From Mactra quadrangularis (lineage: Eukaryota > Mollusca > Bivalvia > Venerida > Mactridae), in NCBI GenBank assembly GCA_025267735.1, contig CM046303.1:32340380-32404379 (forward strand): a stretch of DNA of 64,000 bases, written 5' to 3'. Shown here piece by piece: positions 35,968-48,331 of this stretch. A model generated the notes under the pieces. It did not search any database and was not told the origin of the DNA. It saw only the letters and a list, made by a program, of their open reading frames with translations. The stretch's first letter is position 1, and each line of letters starts with the position of its first letter. The translations under genes were made by a program, and so were the position numbers.

Positions 35968-37390
35968 TACTGATAAAAATCTAATACTTTTATAATTTTT
36001 AATTGGGAGAGCCTTAGCTATATTACAGAACTTGTAGCTTTACCCGATATATTTGAAAATAATTACTTGAATAATTTGTTATATGTATGTTTGTAAGATT
36101 TATATAAACTAAGACAATGGAATAAATTAAAACAAAAACTAAAAACTTTAATTGTTTGGTCATGTTTACCGAATTTTTGAACAGCCATGCTATGATGCTA
36201 GTGGTACATGTATTTTTTCATCAATCATGTGTATTGATAATCGGAAATGTCAAAGTGTTCATTCTAGAAATTAAATGATACTGTTGTTTTAATAATGTTT
36301 ACGTCCTTATCAATAGATAGATTCAAATAGTTTTATGAATGTTTTGAGATAAAATCATCAAATATTAACATAAAGTCATTTAAGCATTCATTAAATTAAA
36401 CTTGGTCTGGGATGTGATAAATATAAAATGTCACGTAAAAATCTGATTCTAAGAATATCCACGCTCTATTTACAAACTAAGTCGTGCATGATTTACATTC
36501 AGTTTTCAGTCGCCCTTTTGTTTCTCTTTCTCCGACTGGCGTCTAACTGGTTGAAATATGATACATTATTACATCACCAGGGGTTCTTTAAACACGAGAA
36601 AATGATTTACTATTAATCACAGAAAATGAGTGTACAACTTCGAAATTGAACATTAACAAATTTACTTCGCCATGATCAATACCGCACTTCAACACACTGC
36701 CTAAGTTTATTTTGTAGCTCTCAGTAGTTGGGTAGCACTGTCTGAACAAAGCAGTTTTTTGTTTTGCGGTCAAAGAACTTGCAGTTGAATGTCCGCTAAG
36801 TTCGTTCTGAATTTTTCTTTGCATCGTCTAACATTATTTGGGTGATGAATTAATTTGTCTCGGGCTATCATAACTAATGTAATTATAATAGTCTAGATAA
36901 ATATCCTGATCGATGCATTTAATATAGACTTTTTGCATCGCTGTCTCCTTTGGTGACTAGTCTGTGTAAATGTTTTTCCTCTGAAGAAGGCTCATTCCAT
37001 CTTCATAATCAGAGTAACGTAGCAAACCCACGCTTAAATTGCGTCGAGAGGTCTGTTGGTTCAAATCACATCTAAACCCAACCATGTTGTTTTCTTCAGC
37101 AATAAGTTTTTTCGTACTTGTACTTGGCGGGGTGGGGCGGGGCTAGAAAGCAGACTCGTGAGTGATCTTTTTAAGCTGTAAGACCTTGTTTTACAATCGG
37201 GCTAAATTTAACGGTCATTCTCAATAGATAGGTCCATCGGACAAAATAATACATAACTCAATGTTAGTAAGTAAGAAAATACTTTTTAGTATTTCGTCCA
37301 TTGCCTAATAGATGTCCAATGATTGTGCATAAAAATGACAAATATCGGACTATTAATAAAATCGTAACCACCATTTTAGACCCTTATTTT
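35968..37390. other. Non-coding stretch
   Basis: Nothing recognised. The open frames at 36428-36616 and 36588-36824 (minus) and the start of 37301-37597 resemble no family. Confidence 0.45.
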
Positions 37391-39444
37391 AAATTTCCGT
37401 TACTGTCGCCAGTCCACCCCTGTGTTGTTTGCAACAAAATTGCAGAGAACACGATCACTGAAAGAGTTAAATTTGCATGCATATACATTGGTAATCGATT
37501 GAAATTTGTATTTAAAAGGCTCCATAAAACAGTAAGTCAGACATTTTTTAAATATCTAATGAAGAGTGCATGTCGCCAGACTTTATACTTTTCATAAAAT
37601 TTCCGATACCGTATCTACTACAGCTTGATTGGAAAGCAAAATATCAACACAGAATAAAAAGGAACGTGTAAAAGTTATCTTAGTTCCATTGATTCTTAAA
37701 CAAATTGACAAAAACCTGTGGTATATATGAAATAAAAAAATATTTAAATGACAAATGTGAAAGGGGTCAATAAAAAGTAAATAAGCAAAATTTCCGTTAC
37801 CTGTATTATTGAAAATACCAGTTACATTGAAACGGTATACTGGCGATTGATACATCAATTGACTATAACTGTTTAAAGATGATCGAATAATTCATCGTTT
37901 ATAACACGGTAGAGCTCAAACGACGTAATTTCAATACGAATTTAAAATTTCCGTTATTTAAATTTCCGTTACCACGTTTGGTGTATAAATCATATTTCTT
38001 TTCGCAGGGACACAGCACCAATCAGTACATCATATATTTACGTCATTTATGACTTCAAAATGTCTCGTGGTTAAATAGTACATCATAAAGTGTGTAAAAT
38101 GATGGAGAAATAGCTTAATTATGAAGATTTTTTTAAGTCTACAGTACTTTTACTAATTGCGATGTTAGTTATATGTTTGGCTGAAAATAATGTACTTATT
38201 ATAAATTATTAACTACGAGCAGACACATGACTTTAAATTGAAATATTGATTAACGCCAAGAAATGATAAAAATACGACATTCAGAGATTATAAGTGTAAA
38301 AAATTTCCGTTACTATGTGGTAACGGATATTTATTTTTTTTGTAAGTAATAAAACAGCATGGTAAGTTTGAAAATGGATTCAAGTCAATACTATTTTTAC
38401 CAAAGGTTAATAACAGACTCGTAGAAGTCTGAAACAAGTTCACCAAATACCATTAGACAATAGCTTAAAAGCAGATTTTTTACGTTTTAGCTCATCGGAG
38501 CACGAACTGTTATAGGTTAGCTATTCTGATCGGTGTTTGTCCGTCGTCCGTCAACAATTTCTTAAAAATATAATAAAAATATGTAATGTAATATAAAAAA
38601 TAGTATTGCCAAATATTTAAAGCTGATAGTTACGAACTTCTGCGCAAAGCAACTAATAAAGGTCATCGACAAAGATTTTGCCACTGGGGTCAATATTGAC
38701 GCCTCCCCATGGGTCATCAGATTAAATATTGGCCCTACCCAGGGGTAACAAGAATAAACATGGAGTTATGTAAAGAAATATTTAAAATAAAATAATTTCT
38801 TTAATTGTATGGCCCAGTGCTTTATTTTTTTTGCATTGTGAATTCAAGGTCACAATTTTTTACAGCTAAAGATGAATGTGTTAAAAGATTGCGAGTCAGA
38901 TGCCTTTAGAATCTGGTGCGCTCGTGAGCGATCCAGGCACCGTAGAACCCCCTCTATACCATTTTTATATTTCAATATAAATATAAAAATATGTAAAAAT
39001 ACATCAGCTTATTGAATTGAAATAAACGTCATTTTGGTTAAATATTGTTGCAGAGATCTAACAATATCTGGAGGCAAAAATCTCCGTGAATAAAATTTCC
39101 GTTACTATGGTGTTGTTTTTTTTGCCGATAAGCGCTTTTTACCGAGTTATAATCTTCCCTATGCTTAATTAAAGTCTTAATTTCTAGTGTTTCAACTGAA
39201 CGTCGTCATCTGTTCATCAAACTCATTAGAGTTTTCAAATTTATGACGTGTTTGTTATATTAGTAATAAAGCAGTTTTCCTATGTAGAACAAATGATATG
39301 AAAAAGATTACGCTTTATTCATGTTAGCTGCGTGACTAAGCAATAAAATGCAACTTAAAAGTAACACATTTGTTGGTTCAATTTAAGTCTTGAGGGATTT
39401 GACGATATTTTAAACCTACATAATCAGTCTAAAATTTCCGTTAC
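37391..39444 (+). repeat. Cluster of the 13-mer AAATTTCCGTTAC at irregular spacing
   Basis: Exact copies start at 37391, 37788, 37960, 38301, 39093 and 39432. Variants start at 37597 (AAATTTCCGATAC) and 37945 (AAATTTCCGTTAT). All lie on the plus strand, plus a partial inverse GTAACGGAT at about 38319. Spacing is irregular (about 15 to 790 bp) and I see no similarity between the flanks, so this is not an ordinary tandem repeat. The complement GTAACGGAAATTT combines a Myb-type YAACKG core with an ETS-type GGAA core, so a binding-site cluster is possible; this is inference only. Confidence 0.85.
38487..38760 (+). repeat. Fragment of a dispersed repeat common in bivalves
   Basis: It begins GTTTTAGCTCATCGGAGCAC and contains GTCCGTCGTCCGTCAACAAT, then GGGGTCAATATTGACGCC and GGCCCTACCCAGGGG. 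I associate this word order with a very abundant dispersed repeat in bivalve genomes, from memory and not by comparison here. It is decayed and no coding frame remains. Confidence 0.55.
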
Positions 39445-41168
39445 CGTTGCACTTGTTCATTTTACATGTACATGCCGTCTAAGTATGCAGCTTAACACAG
39501 GTAATATGAACATTTTTTGTATTGACAATGATCAAAGTTAAGTATAAGAAACAGCAAGTTATCATTATGACACCCACAAATAATAGAAAACAAATGGATT
39601 GTCATCAATGATTACACTGTTGATTCCATCATTAGTATTGAAAAGTGTTCCCAAAGTTTAGTGCAGAGTAATGGCTTAACAAATAAGCCTTTCAAGTCGT
39701 ATTTTTTATTTCTAGACAAACATATGTATACTTGTTGAAAACCAAATCAGTTATTTAGTACAAAAGTACATATTTGTGAATACACCTTTATTGTCTTCAA
39801 TGAGGGTACAGCATCAGATATCAAAAACGAATAGTCAAATTTTTACACCTTATCCTCTTCATATGGTCATAGCACTGGAAATAAGATAGTTATGCATCCA
39901 GAAACTTAGATTAACACCCCTGATACATGCATAATAACGAAAAAAACATTTACAACTGATTTGTTTGAAGTTGATTTTTCACATTTTCACAAACCCAGAT
40001 GGACCTATCTAATGAGAATAACCGTTAAATTAATAAATACTAACTCGACTTGGGTATCGAAGCAATATTACTGCTATATGATGATGAAATAGGAAAGAAG
40101 AAACAACTTGTCAAACACAATATTTGTTAAAGGGTAGCACCTGAAACCGTGACTGTTATGTTTGTATAATTCATGCCATATGCATTTTCATTCACAATAG
40201 GGTATATACTAAATACTTCATACGTTGATCTACGTATGGGCATAAGACCATATTAACAAATCTACGATTGAAAATGTTCAAATAATTGTAACCAATATAA
40301 AAGACTGTAAGGTAACGGAGATGCCACCATCATAAGACATTATATACTTGTAAAACATTAGGTATCATTTTCTCTGTTCTTACAATGTAATCTTAACTTC
40401 CTGCGACGCCTACAAATGCCAGAGTTTATTGGTTCCAAATGTCAGACGTGACATTACGTTCACTCTAAGGGGACATTTTTTGAACACCAGAAAGGCCAAC
40501 AAGAATTATACTCCTGATGATAATGTTTCAGGAGAAGTTAATATAATTAAATGATCGTAACAATGTTACACATGCTTGTATGTCAAGGCTGAATAATATC
40601 CTACAGTCTTTAACACTTACAATTTACTTAGAAGAAAAGAAGAAATTGAACTAATTAGAAAAAAAGAACTTAAAGTTGGTTTAATCAACACTTTTTTTCT
40701 CATTTGTTAAAGTAAATTCGGTCTTTGCTCGTATACTTGTCTTGATGCCCTGTCAGCGTTTACGTCCGTCAAGAATGTACTTTATGTGGTACATGAGGAG
40801 GACTTAGCATCGTGAGTTTATGTGTACTGCTCTTCTAAATTTATGTTTGCCTTTAACTTTCAAAATAGTGCAAATTAACATTTTTTCATAATTTAAATGA
40901 GCCACATGCTTTATCTATTAAAGCATCGAGTATGGTTATTCTAACTAACAATCTTTTAAAAACAAGCTTTCATGACCACTAAACCTTCGACAAGAAGCCG
41001 GACATTTCTCTTAAAAAAATTTGGCATCATTGTAAATTTTAATAGAAAAGGTCATGACCGACCGAGGCTTAAGTTGCGTTCTTTGTTGTAAGTTTTGATA
41101 TCTTTGCCAATTATGAGTAAGAAAATTACTCAACTCGGTAAAATCATTGAGGAGTTAGGCCAAAATCG
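39445..41168. other. Non-coding stretch
   Basis: Nothing recognised. Confidence 0.45.
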
Positions 41169-41438
41169 TTTCACTAACAGTGTAGTATAAGAAACCCTCT
41201 CTATAATTACCATTGCGTGTGTTCAATCATTACTTTAGTTTATCCGAGACTCAACATATCAATCATTATGATGCATACCAATCTAGACTATTAATCTGCA
41301 CTAACATTTTTATGGCCTGGACATTGATTTGATATCCATAAATGATAAAAACAATAATTTAACAACGTGTCCTTAATATGTCTGGGGTGCTTTTTACTGT
41401 TTCATCTAGTTTTTGTTCTTCTAGTTCGGTGTCTGTCG
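41169..41438 (+). repeat. Direct duplication, copy 1 (270 bp)
   Basis: It matches 41969-42240 in the same orientation, 800 bp apart. Shared words include ATATCAATCATTATGATGCA, ACCAATCTAGACTATTAAT, TTTTTATGGCCTGGACATTG and CAACGTGTCCTTAATATGTC. Identity is about 90% by eye. The 530-bp spacer is not repeated. Confidence 0.93.
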
Positions 41439-41968
41439 AAGCAATTGTATCATTAGTTCAGCAATAAACGATTTCTGATATTTAATCGACAATCGGATTG
41501 GTAGTGGTTTTTATATTTTAAGTAAACAGTCACATGTATATTTAAACACGTAGTCATGTTTGAATATAAGATGACAGTGATTGAGTTGTGAAGAAAATTA
41601 GAGTACTTGATTATAGGCTTATGGTTTGTTTAAGTTACATTTTATAGTCTTGTGTCATGCTGTTGTACATTCAACGTTTTAAAGCCATTCTCGAGGGCGT
41701 TGAATTTCTTGTATGTAACTGTGAATCACCATGGAAAGTCTTTTTATTCGTTTTAAGGTAACCGACACATTAGCACAACTTTTGTTTGTACCCTTTAACA
41801 CCTTATTATTGTCTTTTTGCAACAAGATAATGACTAACCGCGGATTTGTGATATAAATTTACGTGTTTGTTTCTACAGATTTGCGTAATTTGCGTTAATG
41901 TTTTAAAACTCTGCCAAAATTGAATCCGAAAATTTCATCTTTTACAGTTACAGAGTAAATTCAAACAC

Positions 41969-42240
41969 CGTTTCACAAACAGTATAGTATAAGAAGCACT
42001 CTGTATAGTTACTATTGCGTGTATTCAATAATCAGTATATTTTATCCGAGACTGAACATATCAATCATTATGATGCAAACCAATCTAGACTATTAATGTG
42101 CAGTAACATTTTTATGGCCTGGACATTGATTTGATATCTATAAATGATAATAACAATAATTTAACAACGTGTCCTTAATATGTCTGGGGTTCTTTTTACT
42201 GTTTTAGCTCGATTTTGTTCTTCTCTTTCGATGTCTCCTT
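41969..42240 (+). repeat. Direct duplication, copy 2
   Basis: Partner of 41169-41438. Similarity starts at GTTTCAC and ends at about TTTGTTCTTCT..TCGRTGTCT in both copies. It may be a dispersed repeat or a local duplication. Confidence 0.93.
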
Positions 42241-42527
42241 AAGTGATGGTATACTTAGTTAAGCTTTGTGCGATGTTTCATTTTGACCACGAACTTGATT
42301 GGCACTCACTATTCACTATATGTGCGCACAGATATGCACTCGTAGATTCTATATAATCCGAGTTGTTTCAATTTGTTGAATTAGTTATTTTTGACAAATA
42401 ATATGTATACTTAACTACATGTATAAGTTAATGAATAATTTGATAATCGCTGGTTCATTAGTTTACTTCAAACATATTTTATTGACAAAGTACACAAAAT
42501 ACAATGCAGTAGTGAGTTTAGTTATCC

Positions 42528-42706
42528 CGAACGTTACAGAACGTTCTGTAACGATACATTCGGAACTCGTCGGCCATTTTTTCCGTAAATTATGAAACAT
42601 CACTCATTGACTTTACGATCGCATATTTGTGTATTAGATTAGATTATTCGCAGCGAATGGCATAGGAGTTTCGAATGTATCGTTATGTAACGTTCTGTAA
42701 CGTTTT
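42528..42706. mobile_element. Small MITE with ~50-bp terminal inverted repeats
   Basis: The left end AACGTTACAGAACGTTCTGT, then AACGATACATTCGGAACTC, is matched in inverse at 42654-42706. The end itself contains the palindrome GTTACAGAACGTTCTGTAAC. The spacer of about 75 bp has no coding capacity. Confidence 0.88.
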
Positions 42707-43446
42707 GTGTAATTGAACACGCTACTGGTAGTCAAAGCACATATACAACACATTTTCAAACAGGCCTGCTTACAAGTTGTCGCACTTTAGTTACGGGCAA
42801 TGCCTTCATTGACACGATGTTAATAGGTCTTTACAAATACAATTGTATAAATTATAAAACCAGAACGTATTATATCATCAGTGATGTTAACAAAGCATAG
42901 TGTTTAAACCATAAAAATAATCATTTCGTAAGGTAAATCTAAATAGTTGAATTAAATGTTTCCACAGTACAAGTTACATTTCATATAGTTAAATAATCAA
43001 TTTCAACGAAACTGACGAGCGCAGTCGAGCACGTTGTCTCTAAATATGTCTAGTTCATCCATGATTGTACTGATAAGGCATCAATCAATTTGATTATTTA
43101 GCGTATAAAAAACAAAAATATTAACTTCAATGAGACTCATTTGTAAAAATCACTGCATTGTTATTCCCTCGCGTTGGGTAAATAATCAATCGAAAAAAAA
43201 AGTTTGGTATTCGTATAGAGTAGGTTGAATGAGATTTTTTTTTTAATTTCCCAAAAGAATAAACTATCCTATAAAAATGCTTACAACTTGAAACTGGAGT
43301 TCTTTTACGCCTATATAGTACAGTTATATTATCTAACTAAATAGTGAGAACGTACTCTAATTTTTGTAGTAACCATTCAAAACTGCTTCTAACTAAATTT
43401 GAATTTTATGAAAAGTTAAAGTGCCGTTTAAAGTCTGTTTCTGAAA
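42707..43446. other. Non-coding stretch
   Basis: Nothing recognised. Confidence 0.45.
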
Positions 43447-43663
43447 CATAATCAGCCGACTCAACAATTTTGTAGGATAACCTCTGATAAATGAACTCTC
43501 CTTTAGGAAGGTGATTCTCTAAAGTACCCATTTACACCTAGGTGGGGAGGAACAAGCGTAGGTAAATTTCCTCCGCAAGGAAATTAGCACTTCCCTAGTG
43601 GGGGGTCCTACCCGGGACCTCTCGATCCCTGAGCGCGCGTTCTACCACTGGACTATACAGCTT
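43447..43663 (-). mobile_element. tRNA-derived SINE-like repeat (family D), minus strand
   Basis: The minus-strand head is GCTGTATAGTCCAGTGGTAG, followed by AACGCGCGCTCAGGGATCGA and a degenerate B-box region around GGTCCCGGGTAGGACC. The body matches 22525-22728. This copy is better preserved. Confidence 0.78.
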
Positions 43664-45789
43664 CTACTTAGCTACTTTGTTACTTCATCGTAGAATTTTG
43701 CACGTTGTGTTTAATTTGAAATTTAATTTCCAATAATCAAGACCTACTTGAACAAGACGGTCAATGCCAAGGCGATTAGTTGGGTGTTATTTGTAGTAAG
43801 TTAATATATATTTCGAATTAAGTAGTGTTAAGTTTAAAAGCTCGGGAAAGTAAATACCATCTATGTTGGCAATCATAAAATGCTTTTACCAGTGTTAATA
43901 CAGCTGTTATTTGTTCCATTATTTGACCATCTGAGAGAGTTATGGGTTTTGTCAGTTCTTAGATTAGATAAAAGCATGTGTTTGTATTAACTTCTTGTAC
44001 TTTCTGGCTGTAATAACACTCGCGAATTTCTTTACGATGAAACATAATAAGACATTGTTAGTATTTTTTGTTCTAATTTCTAATGCATACTACGGTTCTT
44101 TTGTTTCAACAGTTACATGTATGTACATATGCTGCAAAGTAAAGTACATTGTATTAATAATTATCATAACAAAAATATTCACACTGCCTTCGAAAAGTTC
44201 TTTCACAGTCCAATTAATGGACTTACAACTACTTCCAAGTTCAATTTTGAAGGATTATTATATCATTGTTTATTTTATTCTTTATTTATACAATAGAAAC
44301 AAAATGTATATTAATAGTTTGCATTTTTGGGCTGCAGCATTAGTTATCTATCAGCCTCCAAAACTATAATCAATGTATCTAAATGATCTAATCTGGAGTT
44401 TGAGATATTTTTGTAATTCCGTATTCGTACAAAATATGTACTGATTTCAAAAAACAAATTTAAAAACTATTTAACACTGAACTGCTTTGGCAACTTTTTG
44501 AAAAACCATTTAGTACAATGTAAAATGTGAATGTGTGAAGGGATGTTTGGAGGGCAGTGTATCCAGTACGTCTTAGTAAAATCAGATTGAACAATACTTA
44601 TATTAAAGGATTTGCTGACATTTTCGGCCAGATTTGGAGATGTAACCCATATTTAACAAAAACTGAAAATATGGAAACACGTTTGGCTATAAAAAGACAT
44701 TTATGACTAGTAATGTTACCTAAAAAGCATGCTTTAATACTTTCCAAAGCACCTTTGGTTTCATAAAAAATCATCTTACAAAAAAGTGCGAATAAAGGTT
44801 GCTATTCAAGTTTTTCTAGTTTGCTTCACCAATTCATTTTGTTTTGTACAAATATTTCATCTCTTTCAGGATCTTTAAAAGCCAGGAAACCACATTATAT
44901 GTTCACCGATTGTTTACAAATCGAGATGAAATCTGGTTGTTTTCTTATTTAATGTTAAAGTATCATGGCAAGATTTCTTCACCTCATCGATAAATAAATA
45001 CATTCTGTTCACATATCAGAACGGTATTATTGGAGCATCGGTTCACTTGTTAATATAATAATTTGGGTTTATTCTGTATGAAATGATCCGAGGGTTCCCA
45101 GAGGAACGGTGAATTCACATGGAAACATCTCACAGAGCGGCAACCTATATTAGTTCTTTATTTGTTTGAAGCAGTATATGAGCTTTAGAGGTATAGTAAA
45201 AGAGATGGTTAGATTATTGATCGTGTTATCTCTCTCTCATTCTCTCTCAGCTACATATCTATATGGTCTATATTATATTGGCATAAATACACACAACTAA
45301 TTTACTTATATTAGTTTTGTATAAAGAAAATAGATGAGTATGTTTTGTACATTACCTTAAAGCAGAGCAGTATGTTTACATACAAATGGTCAAACATTAT
45401 TATTTACTCAAAAATAGATTTTGTATAGTGGATCAGTATTTGAATGCACTAGGTATGGGTACATATACCATTTCTCAAAAATAGGGTAGTGTTTTTCTCA
45501 TAAAAATGAAAATTTAAAAGTCTAGAAATTTCACTGGGATCCAGAAGTTTCATAACACCTGTTAAATGTTGATGTTTTGGAATATACTCTCTATATCTCT
45601 TTATTTGTTTCACATCAAAAGATAATATAAAAATAATACATGTGTAAGAAAACGTTTGAACGCCAGAGTACATGTAAACTGTTATTTTTCCAAATAATAC
45701 TTCAGACAAAATGAATTTTAAATTTTTTCTACTCCATCTATCAAAATTGCAATAAGTACACGGATTTTGAATGATACATACGTGTGGTA
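43664..45789. other. Non-coding stretch
   Basis: Nothing recognised. The 124-codon open frame at 43995-44369 (+) is hydrophobic (I/V/L/F-rich) in AT-rich DNA and has no family signature. The 137-codon minus frame at 45449-45862 is carried through the T11-G18 run, where it reads as prolines and lysines, so it is not a gene. Confidence 0.5.
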
Positions 45790-45818
45790 TTTTTTTTTTT
45801 GGGGGGGGGGGGGGGGGG
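45790..45818. repeat. T11-G18 homopolymer junction
   Basis: Eleven T are followed directly by eighteen G. A run of 18 G can form G-quadruplexes on the plus strand. Its exact length is a likely sequencing or assembly uncertainty. Confidence 0.95.
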
Positions 45819-46062
45819 TATAAATACAATGAGTAACAGAAAATGTGTTCATGACTAATCAATCGACAAGCCTAGTTGTTCAGTTAGATCTGTTTAGGAA
45901 AGAGATGTTTGCTCCTAGATTTTTTCGTCCAAACGCCATGGTCAACTGATTTGAATGTGTTAATGCAAGAAAATATCTTCACACAAAACACGTTCGTCTG
46001 TTTTTAATAGTAAATTGTTTCTAATTACTTACATAATCGATTTTTTATCCCCCCCTTTCAAC

Positions 46063-46354
46063 CGTATAAGGGTATCTTGCTCAGTCGGAAGCACATAAGT
46101 GTACTGATCGAGGAATCGTAGGTTTGATTCCCGAGCGGGAAATATTTTCGTGGAGCTTGGTTATGAAATAATTTTCTACGGCCATTCTCCCTCCTACCAC
46201 TGATTCATGTAGGACAGATGTCAGTCACTGACGTAAGTATGCGCCTAGTAGTTGGTTAACAGCTAAATCCAGAGATTTAGCATTTCCAAGAATAGTGAGT
46301 AGATGGGTTTACCTATGCAATGTCTTGCTACGGCGTTTGATCCAACAAACAAAC
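46063..46354 (+). mobile_element. tRNA-derived SINE (family B), plus strand
   Basis: The head contains TTGCTCAGTCGGAAGCAC and B-box GGTTTGATTCC. The body contains CTACGGCCATTCTCCCTCCT and GTATGCGCCTAGTAGTTGG. The tail is GCTACGGCGTTTGATCCAAC followed by AAACAAACT. It is nearly full length. Confidence 0.93.
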
Positions 46355-48269
46355 TGTATCGGTATAAAATACACTTTGCAAACATTATATCAGTTACAAA
46401 TATAAGGCATCGAGGCTTTTTTTTGTAATAATTTGCCTCGTGTTAATTTGCTCAAAATTTATCAAATCGTAGATGTAAAGCTTTAAAATCAGTAGCATGA
46501 TACTATAACATTTACTTTTACTATTGTTTCTCATTTTGTGCTTCATAAGCATAGTTTACACTTGCAGTAGTAACGATTCTTAAACTCATTAAATTTAATT
46601 CACTGGAATTAAATTAAACTGTAACTGGTACGTCTAGATAATTCATTATATATAAGCCGTATAGAAGACGATAATTGCTAACAGTAAAAAGAAACTCTTC
46701 TCAGCGATTGTATACAGAACTGCTTTAAATTTAATGAAGGTTTTAGATCCTGATGAAAATTTGAATAAGAGTTCATTTGTACAAAATAATTTTGGTGTTT
46801 ATAAGGATACGTCTCACATTCCTACATGCAAGGTGCAAAGCAAATGCTTTTTTTTTCAAAATAATAATAAGGTATTTCTTTTTGTAATAACCTATTGTCA
46901 TAAAATACAATAATACATATTCCATGAAATGCACTTATCATTGATGCATTTTGTTAAAACTGAAAATTATTACATGAACTAAAGATGTTTATGTATTTTA
47001 CAGCGGTGACAGGGTTGCTATAAGTTACACAATGTGATTTAGGGATACAATCTTTTTCAATATGTGGCTATAAAACTAACGCATTAGAAACCCAGTTTGA
47101 AAAGATATCAATATTTTCAAATTCACCCATTTACTTGTAATGTTGCTATGGTAACATACTTCCCAAAAAGTTTTTTAAATTGTTAATACTTGTTTAATTG
47201 TACATTGCTTTGTCAAATGACTATACAGGAACTTCTAAGTATTACAACAGGGCCAAATTTTGGAATAAATGAACCTATGCATTTGATAATTGAATGAAAC
47301 GCGACTGAACTGTATGGAAAATCGTCAACATGTAGTGCTAAATTCTGATGAACATTGTTTTATTGATTAAATGAGGCACGGTGTTGATGCACTTCATAAC
47401 TAATACTAGAATAATAATGTATTTTATGCATATCAATAAACTTATAGAATATCATTGCCTTGTTTTAAGTAATGTATCATTCGTCTATCTTGTCGTATAT
47501 TTAAACTTAGACATTTCTTTTGTTATACTTACTTAGTAACTAGTGCTAACGTCCTCTTTCTTTGATTTTGGCACAGTAAAGCTTTTGTCTGTGATTTATT
47601 CTACTACAATAAAAGACAAATGTACATTATTTCTTGAATATCTATAACATAAAAACTATTATGTTTGTTATAACTCACTGCAATAAATCTTTATAATTAT
47701 TTGATTTATAAGTAACAGACAAACTGGGTCATGTAATTTATCAATATTATAAGAGCACGTTTGTACTGCAATACATATTGATAACAAATAAGAACCATTA
47801 CACACTGGGGTCTAAAAGTTTCCTTACTTCTTTATTCAAATTACTCTTCCCGTTTGGGGTTATCTCAATTAATTTTAACTCCCTACTTATTACGACTTTG
47901 CACCAAATTAATACATGTACCTCGAACATGGCCATCATTTATGCTTCGAACAAAATGAACTTGCATAGCGCTGGATATCTTTTTTTAAGAATTTCTTGTT
48001 TCGATCTTATCCAAGTCTTTTTTTTGTTATTTATCGTGCTGGCTGGTTATTTAAACCAGATTTTAAGTGAACTTAACTTACTTTTTTCCAAAATTAAACA
48101 AGTTTATTCTATAAGTGTTGTCGAAAATCATCAGTTTTAAATGAGCAAGTGATCTGCTACTATCGGGACAAGAGTTCTTAGAACTAAGGATTGGCGCCTA
48201 TTCTCGATCAGAGTAAGTAAATGCAGCGTCAAGTACATTGTATTTATTTGATTAATGGTTTACAAATAT
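46355..48269. other. Non-coding stretch
   Basis: Nothing recognised. The 120-codon frame at 47778-48140 (+) has hydrophobic stretches but no recognisable domain, and codon content as expected of AT-rich DNA. Confidence 0.45.
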
Positions 48270-48331
48270 GAGGGCCGTTTCATAAAGAATCTTAAGATAA
48301 GATACCTGCTAAGATCTTTTATGAAACGCCA
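48270..48331. mobile_element. Tiny inverted-repeat element (GGCCGTTTCATAAAG type)
   Basis: GGCCGTTTCATAAAGAATCT at the left is matched in inverse by TTTTATGAAACGCC at the right, only 60 bp apart in total. It resembles a deleted MITE that retains mainly its ends. Confidence 0.6.

Noticed and set aside
43995..44369. 124-codon hydrophobic plus frame as a membrane protein gene
   Set aside because: I/L/F/Y-rich chance frames are common in AT-rich DNA; no domain, repeat conservation or splice context supports it.
45449..45862. 137-codon minus frame, the second-longest after the 144-codon one
   Set aside because: It depends on reading through the T11-G18 homopolymer as proline/lysine, in AT-rich DNA, with no domain.
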